Both the position numbers and the translations under genes were made by a program. DNA of 64,000 nt, taken from assembly GCF_022179545.1 (NCBI RefSeq), contig NZ_AP025518.1, forward strand, positions 1,054,001-1,118,000, given 5' to 3'. Source of the DNA: Mycolicibacterium fortuitum subsp. fortuitum (GTDB lineage Bacteria; Actinomycetota; Actinomycetes; Mycobacteriales; Mycobacteriaceae). Positions 51,214 to 59,752 of the stretch are shown in pieces. Position 1 is the first letter of the stretch; every line of letters starts with the position of its first letter. Below the pieces are notes generated by a model. That model was not told the DNA's origin, ran no database searches, and saw nothing but the letters and a program-made list of their open reading frames with translations.

Positions 51214-51325
51214 GCTTTCGCTTCGGGGCCTTGAAAGGTTTGCTGTACCCTCGGCCGAAGGGGGTCGATCATGGTGTTCCATGACGTCGTCGTGCGCTGC
51301 CCATCCTACTCGTTACGAGGCAAAA

Positions 51326-51339
51326 CATCGGTACCGATG
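51326..51339. promoter_or_regulatory. 14-bp perfect palindrome CATCGGTACCGATG
   Basis: CATCGGTACCGATG is its own reverse complement. It lies in the 261-base gap between the divergent copy 3 secreted gene and the crotonase gene, 113 bases from the former. It may be an operator for either side. Nothing else is seen in this part of the gap. Confidence 0.35.
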
Positions 51340-51412
51340 ATTCGGCGAAGGTGTGCGCGCTGCACTCCTGGGAAGCGGCTGGGCAGTAGCTGTGATCCCG
51401 GTGTGAGCTCGG

Positions 51413-51429
51413 TTACGTGATACACGTAA
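51413..51429. promoter_or_regulatory. 17-bp palindrome upstream of the crotonase-SDR operon
   Basis: TTACGTGATACACGTAA has perfect 7-bp arms around ATA and lies 45 bases before the crotonase ATG, a usual place for a repressor site. It is not a KstR box. The regulator is not encoded next to it. Confidence 0.55.
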
Positions 51430-51474
51430 TGTGCAGTTCGTAACTTACTTACCCTGACTAAGAGGTGGTCCGAT

Positions 51475-52383
51475 ATGGCCGGTCCCGATGACGCAACCCG
51501 TCAGGTCGAATACGAGACGCTCGATGACGGCCGCATCGCCAGGATCTGGCTGAACCGTCCGAATGCGCAGAACGCCCAGTCCCGGACTCTGTTGGTGCAA
51601 CTCGACGAGGCGTTCGGTCGCGCCGAGGCCGACGACGCGGTCCGTGTGGTGATCCTGGCGGCGCGGGGAAAGAACTTCTCGGCCGGGCACGACCTCGGTT
51701 CCGAAGAGGCGCTGGCCGAGCGTGAGCCGGGTCCCGCCCAGCACTCGACATTCCGTTCCCACGGTGCCACCGCCGCCGGCATCACCGAGCGCACCTACCT
51801 GCAGGAGTGGCACTTCTACTTCGAGAACACCCGGCGGTGGCGAGATCTCCGCAAGATCACGATCGCGCAGGTACAGGGCAACGCGATCTCCGCAGCCCTG
51901 ATGCTGATCTGGGCCTGCGATCTGATCGTGGCCGCCGACGACGCCAAGTTCAGCGACGTAGTCGCGGTGCGCATGGGGATGCCGGGCGTCGAGTATTACG
52001 CCCATCCCTGGGAATTCGGCCCCCGCAAGGCCAAAGAGCTACTGCTGACCGGTGATTCGATCGACGCCGATGAGGCCTACCGGTTGGGCATGGTGTCCAA
52101 GATCTTCGCGCGCGACGAACTCGAAGACAAGACACTGGAATTCGCCCGGCGCATCGCGGAGCGGCCGACCATGGCGGCCTTGCTGGTCAAGGATTCTGTC
52201 AACGCGGCCAGCGACGCGATGGGTTTCACCGAAGCGCTGCGCCATGCCTTCCACATCCACGAGCTCGGGCACGCGCACTGGGCGTCGGCCAATGAGAACC
52301 GCTGGCCGGTGGGTATGCCGCCCGATGTTCCCGACTGGCGGACGCTGGGCGCCCCGAAACCGGCCCGGCGAGATACACCGTAA
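51475..52383 (+). CDS. Enoyl-CoA hydratase/isomerase family protein
   Basis: A 302-residue crotonase. The oxyanion-hole segments are KNFSAGHDLGSEEA and QGNAISAALMLIWACDLIV; the Gly-Gly pair of the second segment is replaced, and the place of the usual first glutamate holds Leu/Met, so it may not be a classical hydratase. A long insert (residues about 85-115) is present. AAGAGGTGG precedes the ATG. It is co-transcribed with the SDR two bases downstream. The substrate is unknown. Confidence 0.8.
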   Translation: MAGPDDATRQVEYETLDDGRIARIWLNRPNAQNAQSRTLLVQLDEAFGRAEADDAVRVVILAARGKNFSAGHDLGSEEALAEREPGPAQHSTFRSHGATAAGITERTYLQEWHFYFENTRRWRDLRKITIAQVQGNAISAALMLIWACDLIVAADDAKFSDVVAVRMGMPGVEYYAHPWEFGPRKAKELLLTGDSIDADEAYRLGMVSKIFARDELEDKTLEFARRIAERPTMAALLVKDSVNAASDAMGFTEALRHAFHIHELGHAHWASANENRWPVGMPPDVPDWRTLGAPKPARRDTP

Positions 52384-52385
52384 GG

Positions 52386-53231
52386 ATGACGCAAATGGAA
52401 CTGTCGTTGAAGGACCGCACCTACCTGGTCACCGGTGGCGGTAGCGGTATCGGTAAGGCCGCCGCGGCCGCGATCGTGGCCGCCGGTGGTAACGCCATGC
52501 TGCTCGGCCGCAACGCCGACAAGCTGAGCGCGGCCGCCGAGGAGCTGGCCGCAGACGGCCCCGGTGAGGTGCGCTACGAGCCTGCCGATGTCACCAACGA
52601 GGACGAGGTTCGCCGTGCGGTCGACGCCGCCACCGCCTGGCACGGCCGGCTGCACGGCGTGGTGCACAGCGCCGGTGGGTCGCTGACCATCGGTCCGATC
52701 ACACAGATCGACTCCGAACTGTGGCGGCAGACCGTCGATCTGAACGTCAACGGCACCATGTACCTGATCAAGCACGCGGGCCGCGAAATGGTCCGTGGCG
52801 GTGGCGGCTCGTTCGTCGGCATCTCCTCGATCGCCTCGACCAACACCCATCGCTGGTTCGGCGCATACGGCGTGAGCAAGGCGGCGTTCGACCATCTGCT
52901 CAAGCTGGCGGCCGATGAGCTCGGTCCGTCCTCGGTGCGGTTCAACAGCATCCGGCCCGGACTGACCCGCACCGAGATGGTCGGCCCTGTCTTCGAACTC
53001 CCGGCAGCCCGGGAAGACTACGAAGCCTGCACACCGATGCCGCGGTTCGGCGAGGTCGAGGACATCGCCAACCTGGCGGTGTTCCTGCTCAGCGACGCCG
53101 CCGGTTGGATCACCGGCCAGTCCATCGGTGTCGACGGTGGGCACAGCCTGCGCCGTGGCCCCGACATCTCGGGAATGCTGGAACCGCTGTACGGGGCCGA
53201 CGGCCTGCGCGGGGTTGTCCCGAGCGAGTAG
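52386..53231 (+). CDS. SDR-family oxidoreductase
   Basis: A 281-residue SDR: TGGGSGIGKAAAA motif, HSAGGSL in place of NNAG, SSIAS serine and YGVSKAAF Tyr-x3-Lys pair, with GWITGQSIGVDGGHSLRRG at the end. The ATG is at 52386 (alternative ATG 52395). Paired with the crotonase, it could oxidise a hydroxyacyl-CoA, a two-step beta-oxidation module. It is convergent with the next gene at a 12-base gap. Confidence 0.82.
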   Translation: MTQMELSLKDRTYLVTGGGSGIGKAAAAAIVAAGGNAMLLGRNADKLSAAAEELAADGPGEVRYEPADVTNEDEVRRAVDAATAWHGRLHGVVHSAGGSLTIGPITQIDSELWRQTVDLNVNGTMYLIKHAGREMVRGGGGSFVGISSIASTNTHRWFGAYGVSKAAFDHLLKLAADELGPSSVRFNSIRPGLTRTEMVGPVFELPAAREDYEACTPMPRFGEVEDIANLAVFLLSDAAGWITGQSIGVDGGHSLRRGPDISGMLEPLYGADGLRGVVPSE

Positions 53232-53243
53232 TCCGCCGGCGCG

Positions 53244-54140
53244 TTACACGTTCTGAGCTGGGTGCTCAGCGCCGGCCTCCCAGGCGCTGAGCGCACCCAC
53301 CGCAGACCAGTCAAGCTCGCTGCCCCCGGTGGCCAGCAGCGTCAGGAACCGGTCGCGCAACAGGCTCGCGACCGGCAGCGGTACCTCAAGCTCCTCGCCG
53401 GCGCCCAGTGCCAGCTTGACGTCCTTGAGCCCGAGCGTGGCGGCGAATCCGGCCGGGCTGAACTCCTCACGGGCCAACAGCCCGCCGTAGGTCCGGTACA
53501 CCGGGGCGTCGAACAGTGTGGAGGTCAGCAGTTCGAGGTACTGCTGTTTGTCGACGCCGGCCTTGCTCACCAGTGCCATTGCCTCGCCCAGGGATTCGAT
53601 CACCGAGGCGATCAGGAAATTGCCGCTGATCTTCACCAGGTTGGCGGCCTGCGGTTGGTCGCCGAGCACAAAGGTGCGCTGCCCGATCGCGTCGAACACC
53701 GGGGTCACGGCGGTTATCGCGGTCGGGGCTCCGGCCGCGACGACGAACAACTTGGCGGCTGCGGCGGCCTCTGGACGTCCGAATACCGGGGCGGCGACGA
53801 AACCCTGTCCGGCGTCGGCATGTGCGTGGGCGAGGCGTTGGGCCAGCGCCGTGCTCACCGTCGACGACGAGACGTGGGTGGCGCCTTCACCTAGCGCCGC
53901 CAAGATCCCGCCTTCCCCGAAGGTGACCGCCTCGACCGCAGTGTCGTTGGCCAGCATGGTGACCACGATGTCGCCCCGGCATGCGTCGGCGATGGAGGCA
54001 GCCGGGTGGGCGCCCTGGGCGGCCAGCGCGGTCACCTTCTCGGGCGAGCGGTTGTATGCGGTGACCTCGTGTCCGGCAGTGAGCAGGTTGGCGGCCATGG
54101 CCGCGCCCATGTTGCCCAGGCCGATGAATCCGATCTTCAT
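53244..54140 (-). CDS. NAD(P)-dependent beta-hydroxyacid-dehydrogenase-type oxidoreductase
   Basis: A 298-residue protein of the 6-phosphogluconate/3-hydroxyisobutyrate dehydrogenase superfamily. GFIGLGNMGAAMAANLL is the nucleotide motif and VKISGNFLIASVIE holds the catalytic-type lysine. Members reduce small semialdehydes, glyoxylate or imines. It lies 46 bases after coxS on the same strand and may be the last gene of that operon. Confidence 0.82.
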   Translation of the reverse strand: MKIGFIGLGNMGAAMAANLLTAGHEVTAYNRSPEKVTALAAQGAHPAASIADACRGDIVVTMLANDTAVEAVTFGEGGILAALGEGATHVSSSTVSTALAQRLAHAHADAGQGFVAAPVFGRPEAAAAAKLFVVAAGAPTAITAVTPVFDAIGQRTFVLGDQPQAANLVKISGNFLIASVIESLGEAMALVSKAGVDKQQYLELLTSTLFDAPVYRTYGGLLAREEFSPAGFAATLGLKDVKLALGAGEELEVPLPVASLLRDRFLTLLATGGSELDWSAVGALSAWEAGAEHPAQNV

Positions 54141-54186
54141 GCCTCCACTCTTACCGGTCGGAGCCGGCCGGCGGAGGGATCAGAAG

Positions 54187-54693
54187 TTACTGCAGGCCCG
54201 CCGGGTCGAGCTCGGCGTCGTTCGACCCGGCCTCGCAAACCCGGTGCACGGCGTTGACGATGCCCTGGTATCCGGTGCAGCGACAGAAGTTGCCCGACAG
54301 GCCCTCGCGGATCTCCTCGTCGGTGGGGCTCGGGTTGTCGCGCAAGAGCGCCGTGATCGAGGTGACGAATCCCGGTGTGCAGAAGCCGCACTGGAGGCCG
54401 TGGCACTCCTTGAGCGCAGATTGCACCGGTGACAGTTCACCGTCGCTACCGGCGATACCTTCGACCGTCGTCACCTCCTGGCCGTCCACCTGGACCGCGA
54501 ACACCAGACAGGACCTGACCGCCTGGCCGTCCAGCAGCACCGTGCAGGCACCGCATGCGCCGTGCTCGCAGCCGAGGTGGGTGCCGGTGAGCCCGCAGTT
54601 TTCCCGCAGGAAGTCGGCCAGCGTCACCCGGGGTTCGACGATGTCCTGGTAATCACGACCGTTGACCGAAAGTGCAACCGGCAGTTCATGCAT
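54187..54693 (-). CDS. Molybdenum hydroxylase, [2Fe-2S] small subunit (CoxS-like)
   Basis: A 168-residue protein with two [2Fe-2S] clusters: the plant-type one in GCEHGACGACTVLLDG with a further Cys at AVRSC, and the second in QCGFCTPG plus NFCRCTGYQG. ATG 54693 overlaps the coxM stop. It passes electrons from the molybdenum centre of the large subunit to the FAD of CoxM. Confidence 0.9.
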   Translation of the reverse strand: MHELPVALSVNGRDYQDIVEPRVTLADFLRENCGLTGTHLGCEHGACGACTVLLDGQAVRSCLVFAVQVDGQEVTTVEGIAGSDGELSPVQSALKECHGLQCGFCTPGFVTSITALLRDNPSPTDEEIREGLSGNFCRCTGYQGIVNAVHRVCEAGSNDAELDPAGLQ

Positions 54694-55576
54694 TGAGGGT
54701 CTCCTCGGTGGTGGCGTGCGTGGCGGCCTGGTTCCAGGCTCGGGACACCATGGCGGCGCCGACCCGCGCCCGGTAGGACGCCGAACCCTGCAGATCGGAA
54801 GGAATGTCGGTGAGTTCGGACATGGCCAGCCGGCCGATCTCGTCGGCGGTGATGCCGCCGATCGGGGTGCCGAGCACCGCCGCCTCGGCGGGGGCGGCCC
54901 GCAATGGCGTGGAACCGAGTCCGAGCAGGCCGATGCCGCAACGGGTGATCCGGTCGTCTTCATCGAGCTCGAACCCGACGACAGCACCTGCGATGGCGAA
55001 ATCGCCGTGACGACGGGCGAACTCGGCGATGCCGAAACCGCTGCGCCCCGATGCCACCGGGAAACGCACGGCGGTCAGGATCTCGTCGGGGGCCAGCGAG
55101 GTCTCCCACAGTCCCGTGAAGAACTCAGCGGCAGGGATCTGGCGGACGCCCCGCGCGGAGGTGGCCTCGATCGTCGCGTCGAGTGCCAGTGCGACGGCCG
55201 CGTACTCGGCGGCCGGATCGGCGTGCGCGATCGCGCCGCCGAGGGTGCCGCGGCTGCGGATCTGGAAGTGACCGATGTGGGGTGTGGCCAGCGTGAGCAG
55301 CGGTACGGATTCGGCGATCTCGTCGTCCAGTCCGACCAGGGCATGCGGGGTGGCTGCTCCGATACGAACCTCGTTGTCCTGCAGCGCGATGTCGTTGAGT
55401 TCAGGTAGCCGCGAGATGTCTATCAGGTTCTCGAAATGTGTAAGGCGCATCGCCAGCATCGGAACCAGGCTCTGACCGCCGGCCAGGATCTTGGCCTCCT
55501 CGCCGTACTCGCCGAGCATGGCCACCGCCTCGGTGACCGTGGCGGGACGGTGATAGGCGAACGGCGCGGGCTTCAT
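54686..55576 (-). CDS. Molybdenum hydroxylase, FAD subunit (CoxM-like)
   Basis: A 296-residue FAD-binding subunit. The FAD segments are [16 protein letters not shown] and [20 protein letters not shown] 55576 overlaps the coxG stop (ATGA) and its stop overlaps coxS by eight bases. The longer frame to 56194 is a shadow of coxG. Confidence 0.9.
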   Translation of the reverse strand: MKPAPFAYHRPATVTEAVAMLGEYGEEAKILAGGQSLVPMLAMRLTHFENLIDISRLPELNDIALQDNEVRIGAATPHALVGLDDEIAESVPLLTLATPHIGHFQIRSRGTLGGAIAHADPAAEYAAVALALDATIEATSARGVRQIPAAEFFTGLWETSLAPDEILTAVRFPVASGRSGFGIAEFARRHGDFAIAGAVVGFELDEDDRITRCGIGLLGLGSTPLRAAPAEAAVLGTPIGGITADEIGRLAMSELTDIPSDLQGSASYRARVGAAMVSRAWNQAATHATTEETLNA

Positions 55577-56277
55577 GAAACCAACCGGAGCAGCGCGGCG
55601 TGCAGATCCTCGGTGCTCAGCCCGGTGCTCTTGTTCTTGCTGCGTCCGGATCGGCCGACGAGGAACCCGAGCACCCCGGCGGCTGCGACCGCGCCGATGG
55701 CAGGTGCGAAACGCTTGGCCATCGGCACGGCCATCACCTTGGCCAATGCCAGTGCGTTGATCGGGGCAGCCTCCTGTGCGGCTTGCTCGGGAGCGGCTGC
55801 CGCGGAACCGGTTTCGGCTGCTGCCGTGGCCCCGCCGAGAAGCTCGGCCTCGAGGCTGCGGGCGAATTGGTCGATCAGGCTGCCCGCGACGTCGGCCAGT
55901 ACGCCCCGGCCGAACTGGGCAGCCTTGCCGGAGATGGCCAGATCGGTGGTCACCACCACGAGCGTGGAGTCGGCGCCCTCGTCCTTCAGTTGGGCCGTCA
56001 CGATCGCCGATGCGGTGCCGTTGCCGCGGGTTTCTTTGCCGTTGGCCTTGAGTACCACCCGCTGCGCCGCCGCGTCCTTCTCCTGGAACGTGGCATCGCC
56101 TTTGTAGGACACGGTGATCGGGCCGACCTTCACCTTGACCGCACCGGTGAAATCGTCGCCGTCGACGCTCAGCAGGGTGGCCCCGGGCAGGCATGGCGCG
56201 ACACGTTCGACATCGGTCAGCACCTCCCAGGTTTTCGCCACCGGTACCGCGACCCGGAATTCGTTGTTGAGCTCCAC
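55573..56277 (-). CDS. CoxG-like SRPBCC protein
   Basis: A 234-residue protein with the CoxG START-like fold in the first 150 residues ([27 protein letters not shown] split), a Ala-rich linker and a C-terminal helix ([19 protein letters not shown]) that could anchor it to the membrane. CoxG is known to recruit or anchor CO-dehydrogenase-type enzymes. It lies between coxL and coxM in one operon. Confidence 0.87.
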   Translation of the reverse strand: MELNNEFRVAVPVAKTWEVLTDVERVAPCLPGATLLSVDGDDFTGAVKVKVGPITVSYKGDATFQEKDAAAQRVVLKANGKETRGNGTASAIVTAQLKDEGADSTLVVVTTDLAISGKAAQFGRGVLADVAGSLIDQFARSLEAELLGGATAAAETGSAAAAPEQAAQEAAPINALALAKVMAVPMAKRFAPAIGAVAAAGVLGFLVGRSGRSKNKSTGLSTEDLHAALLRLVS

Positions 56278-56279
56278 GA

Positions 56280-58640
56280 TCAGTGGTCCCTTCCTTGTTG
56301 TTCCTGTGAGCGGGCCTGCTCGATGGCTTCGACGATGGCTGCCGGGGTGGCCGGCAGCGTGGTCAGGGTGACGCCGAGCGGGGCCAAGGCGTCGTTGACG
56401 GCGTTGATCACCGCCGGTGTCGAGCCGATGGCGCCGCCCTCACCTGCCCCCTTGTACCCGCCGACGCCGGGGCCGGGGATCTCGACGTGGCCGTATTCGA
56501 TCGTCGGGACCTCGGTGGCGGTGGGCAGAAGATAGTCGACAAACGTTGAGGACAAGGGGTTTCCGGCGTCGTCGTAAGACAGCTTCTCCAACAGGGCTCC
56601 GCCGATGCCCTGGACGGTGCCGCCGGCGATCTGGCCCTCCACCACGTTCGGGTTGATCATCGGGCCGACGTCCTCGCTGACGATGTAGCGGGTGAGGGTG
56701 ACGTGGCCGGTGACGATATCCACCTCGCAGGTGCAGGCATGGGTGGCGTTGGCCCAGTGGATGGGAGCGGTGGGCGGCGCGGTGTAGCGAGCAGTCGCTT
56801 CGAGGTTGGCCGACATGCCGGGCGGCAGCATCTGTGGCTCGTAGTGGGCGCGGTAGGCCAGATCGGCGAAGCTGACACTCTTCTCGGGATCGTTGCGTGC
56901 GACGGCCCTGGACCCGCCGAGCTCGATCTCGGTCTCTTCCACCTCGAGCCGGGCCGCGGCCATCGCGACCAGCTGTTTGCGCAAGATGGTGCCCGCCTCG
57001 TTGACCGCGCCCGCTGTCATCGGGGCGCTGCGGCTGCCCTGGGTGCCGGCCCCGTACGGGGTCACCGCGGTATCGCCCTGGATGGTGGCGACATCGTCGA
57101 TGTCGGCGCCGAGTGCGTCCGCGGTGAGCTGGATGACGGTGGTTTCCAAGCTGTTTCCGGTGGACCCGCCGTTGACGTACACATTGATCTTGCCGGTCGG
57201 CTCCATCCGGATGGTGCAGCCCTCGCTGGCCAGGTGTCCGGTGGCTGCGCCGGTCGGCTCGATGTAGGCCGAGAAACCGAGCCCGAGGTAGCGGCCCTGG
57301 GCCAGCGCCTCGGCCTGCTCCTTGCGGAAGCCCTCGTGGTCGAGGATCTTGACTGCCTGTTCGAATGTCTCGATCGGGGCCACGTGGTCATAGGGCATGC
57401 CATTGGGGTTGAAGTACGGCATCTCGTCGCGGCGGAGCAGATTCTTGCGGCGCAGGTCGACCGGATCCACACCCATCTTGCGGGCGGCGATGTCGAGAAG
57501 TATTTCGCGGGTGAGGGTCTCGTACTGCCACGGCCCGCGGTAGGCATGCAGGCCCGCGGTGTTCGAGAACACCGTCTTGTAGTTGAAGCTCGCCTTGGGC
57601 ACCCGGTACGGGCCGGGGAAGAACATGCCGATGGCCGCGGTGGTGAGCACCGGATATGGGGTGGGGTAGGAGCCGACGTCCTGGATGAAGTCGATGTCGG
57701 CGGCCAGGATGGCGCCCTCGTCGTCGAACGCCATCCGCGCGTCGCCGTCGACGTGGCGCGACTGGCCGGCCGACATCAGGTTCTCGCGGCGGTCCTCGAT
57801 CCACTTCAGCGCGGCCGGCACTCTGCGCGCCGCCAACATGATGCACATGTCCTCGCGCATCGGCACGACCTTCTGGCCGAATCCGCCGCCGGTATCGCGC
57901 ATGATGACCCGCACGTGCTGGGCCGGGATGCCGAGCAGGCGGGCCGCGAATGCCCGCAATTCATGTGGGGTCTGGGTGGATGCCCAGATGGTCAGTTCGC
58001 TTGAGGTTGCCGACCATTCGGTGACCATTCCGCGGCACTCGATCGGTACCGGCACGTGCATCTGCTGATAGATGTGCTCTTTGACCACGTGTGCGGCCGA
58101 GCCGAAGACCTCTTCGTCGGGCGGCATCCCGGCCATACCGCCGGCGTTGTTGTCCGGGAAGGCTTCGTGGACGGACACGTCGGAGGTCAGCGCCTGCCGA
58201 AAGTCGGCGATGGCGGGCAGCGGCTCGTAGTCGACGTCGACCAGATCGACGGCATCCTCGGCGATGTAGCGGCTTTCGGCGATGACCAGCGCCACCGGAT
58301 CTCCGACGAATTTCACCTCACCTTCGGCCAGGGGCGGACGCGGAGTGTCGGGGACGTCCTTGCCGGCGACCGCGTGCCAGGCCTCCTTGACCTCGGGGTT
58401 GAGATCGGCCGCGGTGAGCACTGCGTGCACCCCGGGCAGGGCGAGTGCCGCGGTGGCGTCGACGGTGGTGAACCTGGCATGCGCATACGGGCTGCGCACG
58501 AAGCAGGCGTGCAGCATGCCGGGTCTTGAGATGTCGTCGACGTAGGTTCCGCGTCCGGTGAGCAGGCGAGTGTCCTCCACTCGTTCGACTCGTCTGCCGG
58601 CATAGCGGGTCGCGACGGTCTCCGGTACGGCTGACGCCAT
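56280..58640 (-). CDS. Molybdenum hydroxylase, large subunit (CoxL-like, not canonical CODH)
   Basis: A 786-residue xanthine-dehydrogenase-family Mo subunit. GGGFGQK (near Gln256) binds the cofactor, and the catalytic glutamate is in GAGEGG (Glu734). The active-site loop reads AYRGPW (residues 366-371); CO dehydrogenase form I has AYxCSFR and form II AYRGAGR, so this is neither. Hence CO oxidation is unlikely and the substrate (an aldehyde, N-heterocycle or other) is open. It is the first gene of the coxL-G-M-S unit. The 218-base gap upstream has a weak dyad TACTT/AAGTA at 58663-58680. Confidence 0.87.
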   Translation of the reverse strand: MASAVPETVATRYAGRRVERVEDTRLLTGRGTYVDDISRPGMLHACFVRSPYAHARFTTVDATAALALPGVHAVLTAADLNPEVKEAWHAVAGKDVPDTPRPPLAEGEVKFVGDPVALVIAESRYIAEDAVDLVDVDYEPLPAIADFRQALTSDVSVHEAFPDNNAGGMAGMPPDEEVFGSAAHVVKEHIYQQMHVPVPIECRGMVTEWSATSSELTIWASTQTPHELRAFAARLLGIPAQHVRVIMRDTGGGFGQKVVPMREDMCIMLAARRVPAALKWIEDRRENLMSAGQSRHVDGDARMAFDDEGAILAADIDFIQDVGSYPTPYPVLTTAAIGMFFPGPYRVPKASFNYKTVFSNTAGLHAYRGPWQYETLTREILLDIAARKMGVDPVDLRRKNLLRRDEMPYFNPNGMPYDHVAPIETFEQAVKILDHEGFRKEQAEALAQGRYLGLGFSAYIEPTGAATGHLASEGCTIRMEPTGKINVYVNGGSTGNSLETTVIQLTADALGADIDDVATIQGDTAVTPYGAGTQGSRSAPMTAGAVNEAGTILRKQLVAMAAARLEVEETEIELGGSRAVARNDPEKSVSFADLAYRAHYEPQMLPPGMSANLEATARYTAPPTAPIHWANATHACTCEVDIVTGHVTLTRYIVSEDVGPMINPNVVEGQIAGGTVQGIGGALLEKLSYDDAGNPLSSTFVDYLLPTATEVPTIEYGHVEIPGPGVGGYKGAGEGGAIGSTPAVINAVNDALAPLGVTLTTLPATPAAIVEAIEQARSQEQQGRDH

Positions 58641-58858
58641 AGGGTCGCTCCATTCCGTCGGTTACTTCTGCGCGTAAGTACCTGGCCATCGGAGGACTCC
58701 GCGGCCACATCAAGAGTGGGATTATCGTACATCGGAAAGCAATATGCCTGAAGAAGAGAGGCACATTTCCACTTCGAACTAGGGTAGGCGGCTACTCACG
58801 ACGCCCACTCCGAACCGCGCGAATCTGGAGACGGTCGGACGAAGGCGGTGCATTGACG

Positions 58859-59752
58859 ATGACCACACAAACTCTGGTGATGGAACCCCTGGAAGACGCT
58901 TCCACCTTCGATGACGTGGTCCGAAATCTGGACCTCGTCATCGACTGGTCGATCCGGGCGAACAGCACGATCGGCTACTTCGCCGCCTTGTACAAGCGCG
59001 GCACAATCGCCATCCAGCGCGCAACCCGCGCCGGCGAGTTCACCGATGCGCAGTGGATCGAGCAACTCGACTGTGTGTTCGCGAGGCGGTACTTCGATGC
59101 GTTGAACGCCTTTTTCCATCCGAGCTCCCACGACCCGGAGGCGCTGACCCTGCCGTGGGAGATCGCGTTCCTCAACCAACACAACCGCAAAGCGTCGATG
59201 CTGCAGCACATGGTCGCCAGCCTGAACGCCCACATCTGCTTCGACCTGGGAATCGCGGTGGTCGACCTCGCTGCGAACCGGCTGCCCGACATCCATGCCG
59301 ATTTCGAACGCGTCAACGACTTGGTGTCCCTACAGACGCCGGACATGCTCGACATCGTCCAACGCCGGTCGCCGGGGGTGCGGTGGCTGCGCTGGGCGAT
59401 CCCCAAGGAAGACGTGTTCATCAAGGACACTCTGATCAAGTTCCGGGAGGGAGCCTGGAACTTCGCGACCAGTCTGGCCGTATTTCCGGAGGCTGCGCAC
59501 GAGAAACGGGTCCACCAGCTCGCCTGGGCGGCCGGCCTGGGCGCCTTCTATCTGGAGCCGCCGGCGAAGTGGCCGCCGATCGCGCTCGTGCTGCGAAGTA
59601 TCACCACAGGTGAGAACCAGGACGTCGCAGGCAACCTGCGCGCCCTTGCCGGCATCACCGAGCAGCCGCACATGTCGGCGCAGTCCGGCGCGGGAAGTCT
59701 CAGCCGGAGTCGCCCAGCAGCGCGAGCAGGCCGCGTGCGAGGGCGCCGGTAG
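58859..59752 (+). CDS. DUF5995-like protein
   Basis: A 297-residue protein, mostly helical, with FDDVVRNLDLVIDWSIRANST, GYFAALYKRGTIAIQRA, WIEQLDCVFARRYFDALNAFF and NAHICFDLGIAVVDLA. I take it as a member of the DUF5995 family, which has no settled function. Several conserved His (HPSS, NQHNR, HMVASLNAH) could bind a metal. ATG 58859 is chosen; a TTG at 58853 is also possible. The Arg-rich tail (SRSRPAARAGRVRGRR) overlaps the convergent flavoprotein gene by 53 bases. Confidence 0.7.
   Translation: MTTQTLVMEPLEDASTFDDVVRNLDLVIDWSIRANSTIGYFAALYKRGTIAIQRATRAGEFTDAQWIEQLDCVFARRYFDALNAFFHPSSHDPEALTLPWEIAFLNQHNRKASMLQHMVASLNAHICFDLGIAVVDLAANRLPDIHADFERVNDLVSLQTPDMLDIVQRRSPGVRWLRWAIPKEDVFIKDTLIKFREGAWNFATSLAVFPEAAHEKRVHQLAWAAGLGAFYLEPPAKWPPIALVLRSITTGENQDVAGNLRALAGITEQPHMSAQSGAGSLSRSRPAARAGRVRGRR

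Noticed and set aside
56280..58640. Annotation as aerobic CO dehydrogenase coxL
   Set aside because: The active-site loop AYRGPW does not fit form I or form II, so only the broader molybdenum hydroxylase name is used.
58663..58680. TACTT/AAGTA dyad upstream of coxL as an operator
   Set aside because: Arms of only five bases are expected by chance; kept only as a remark in the coxL entry.
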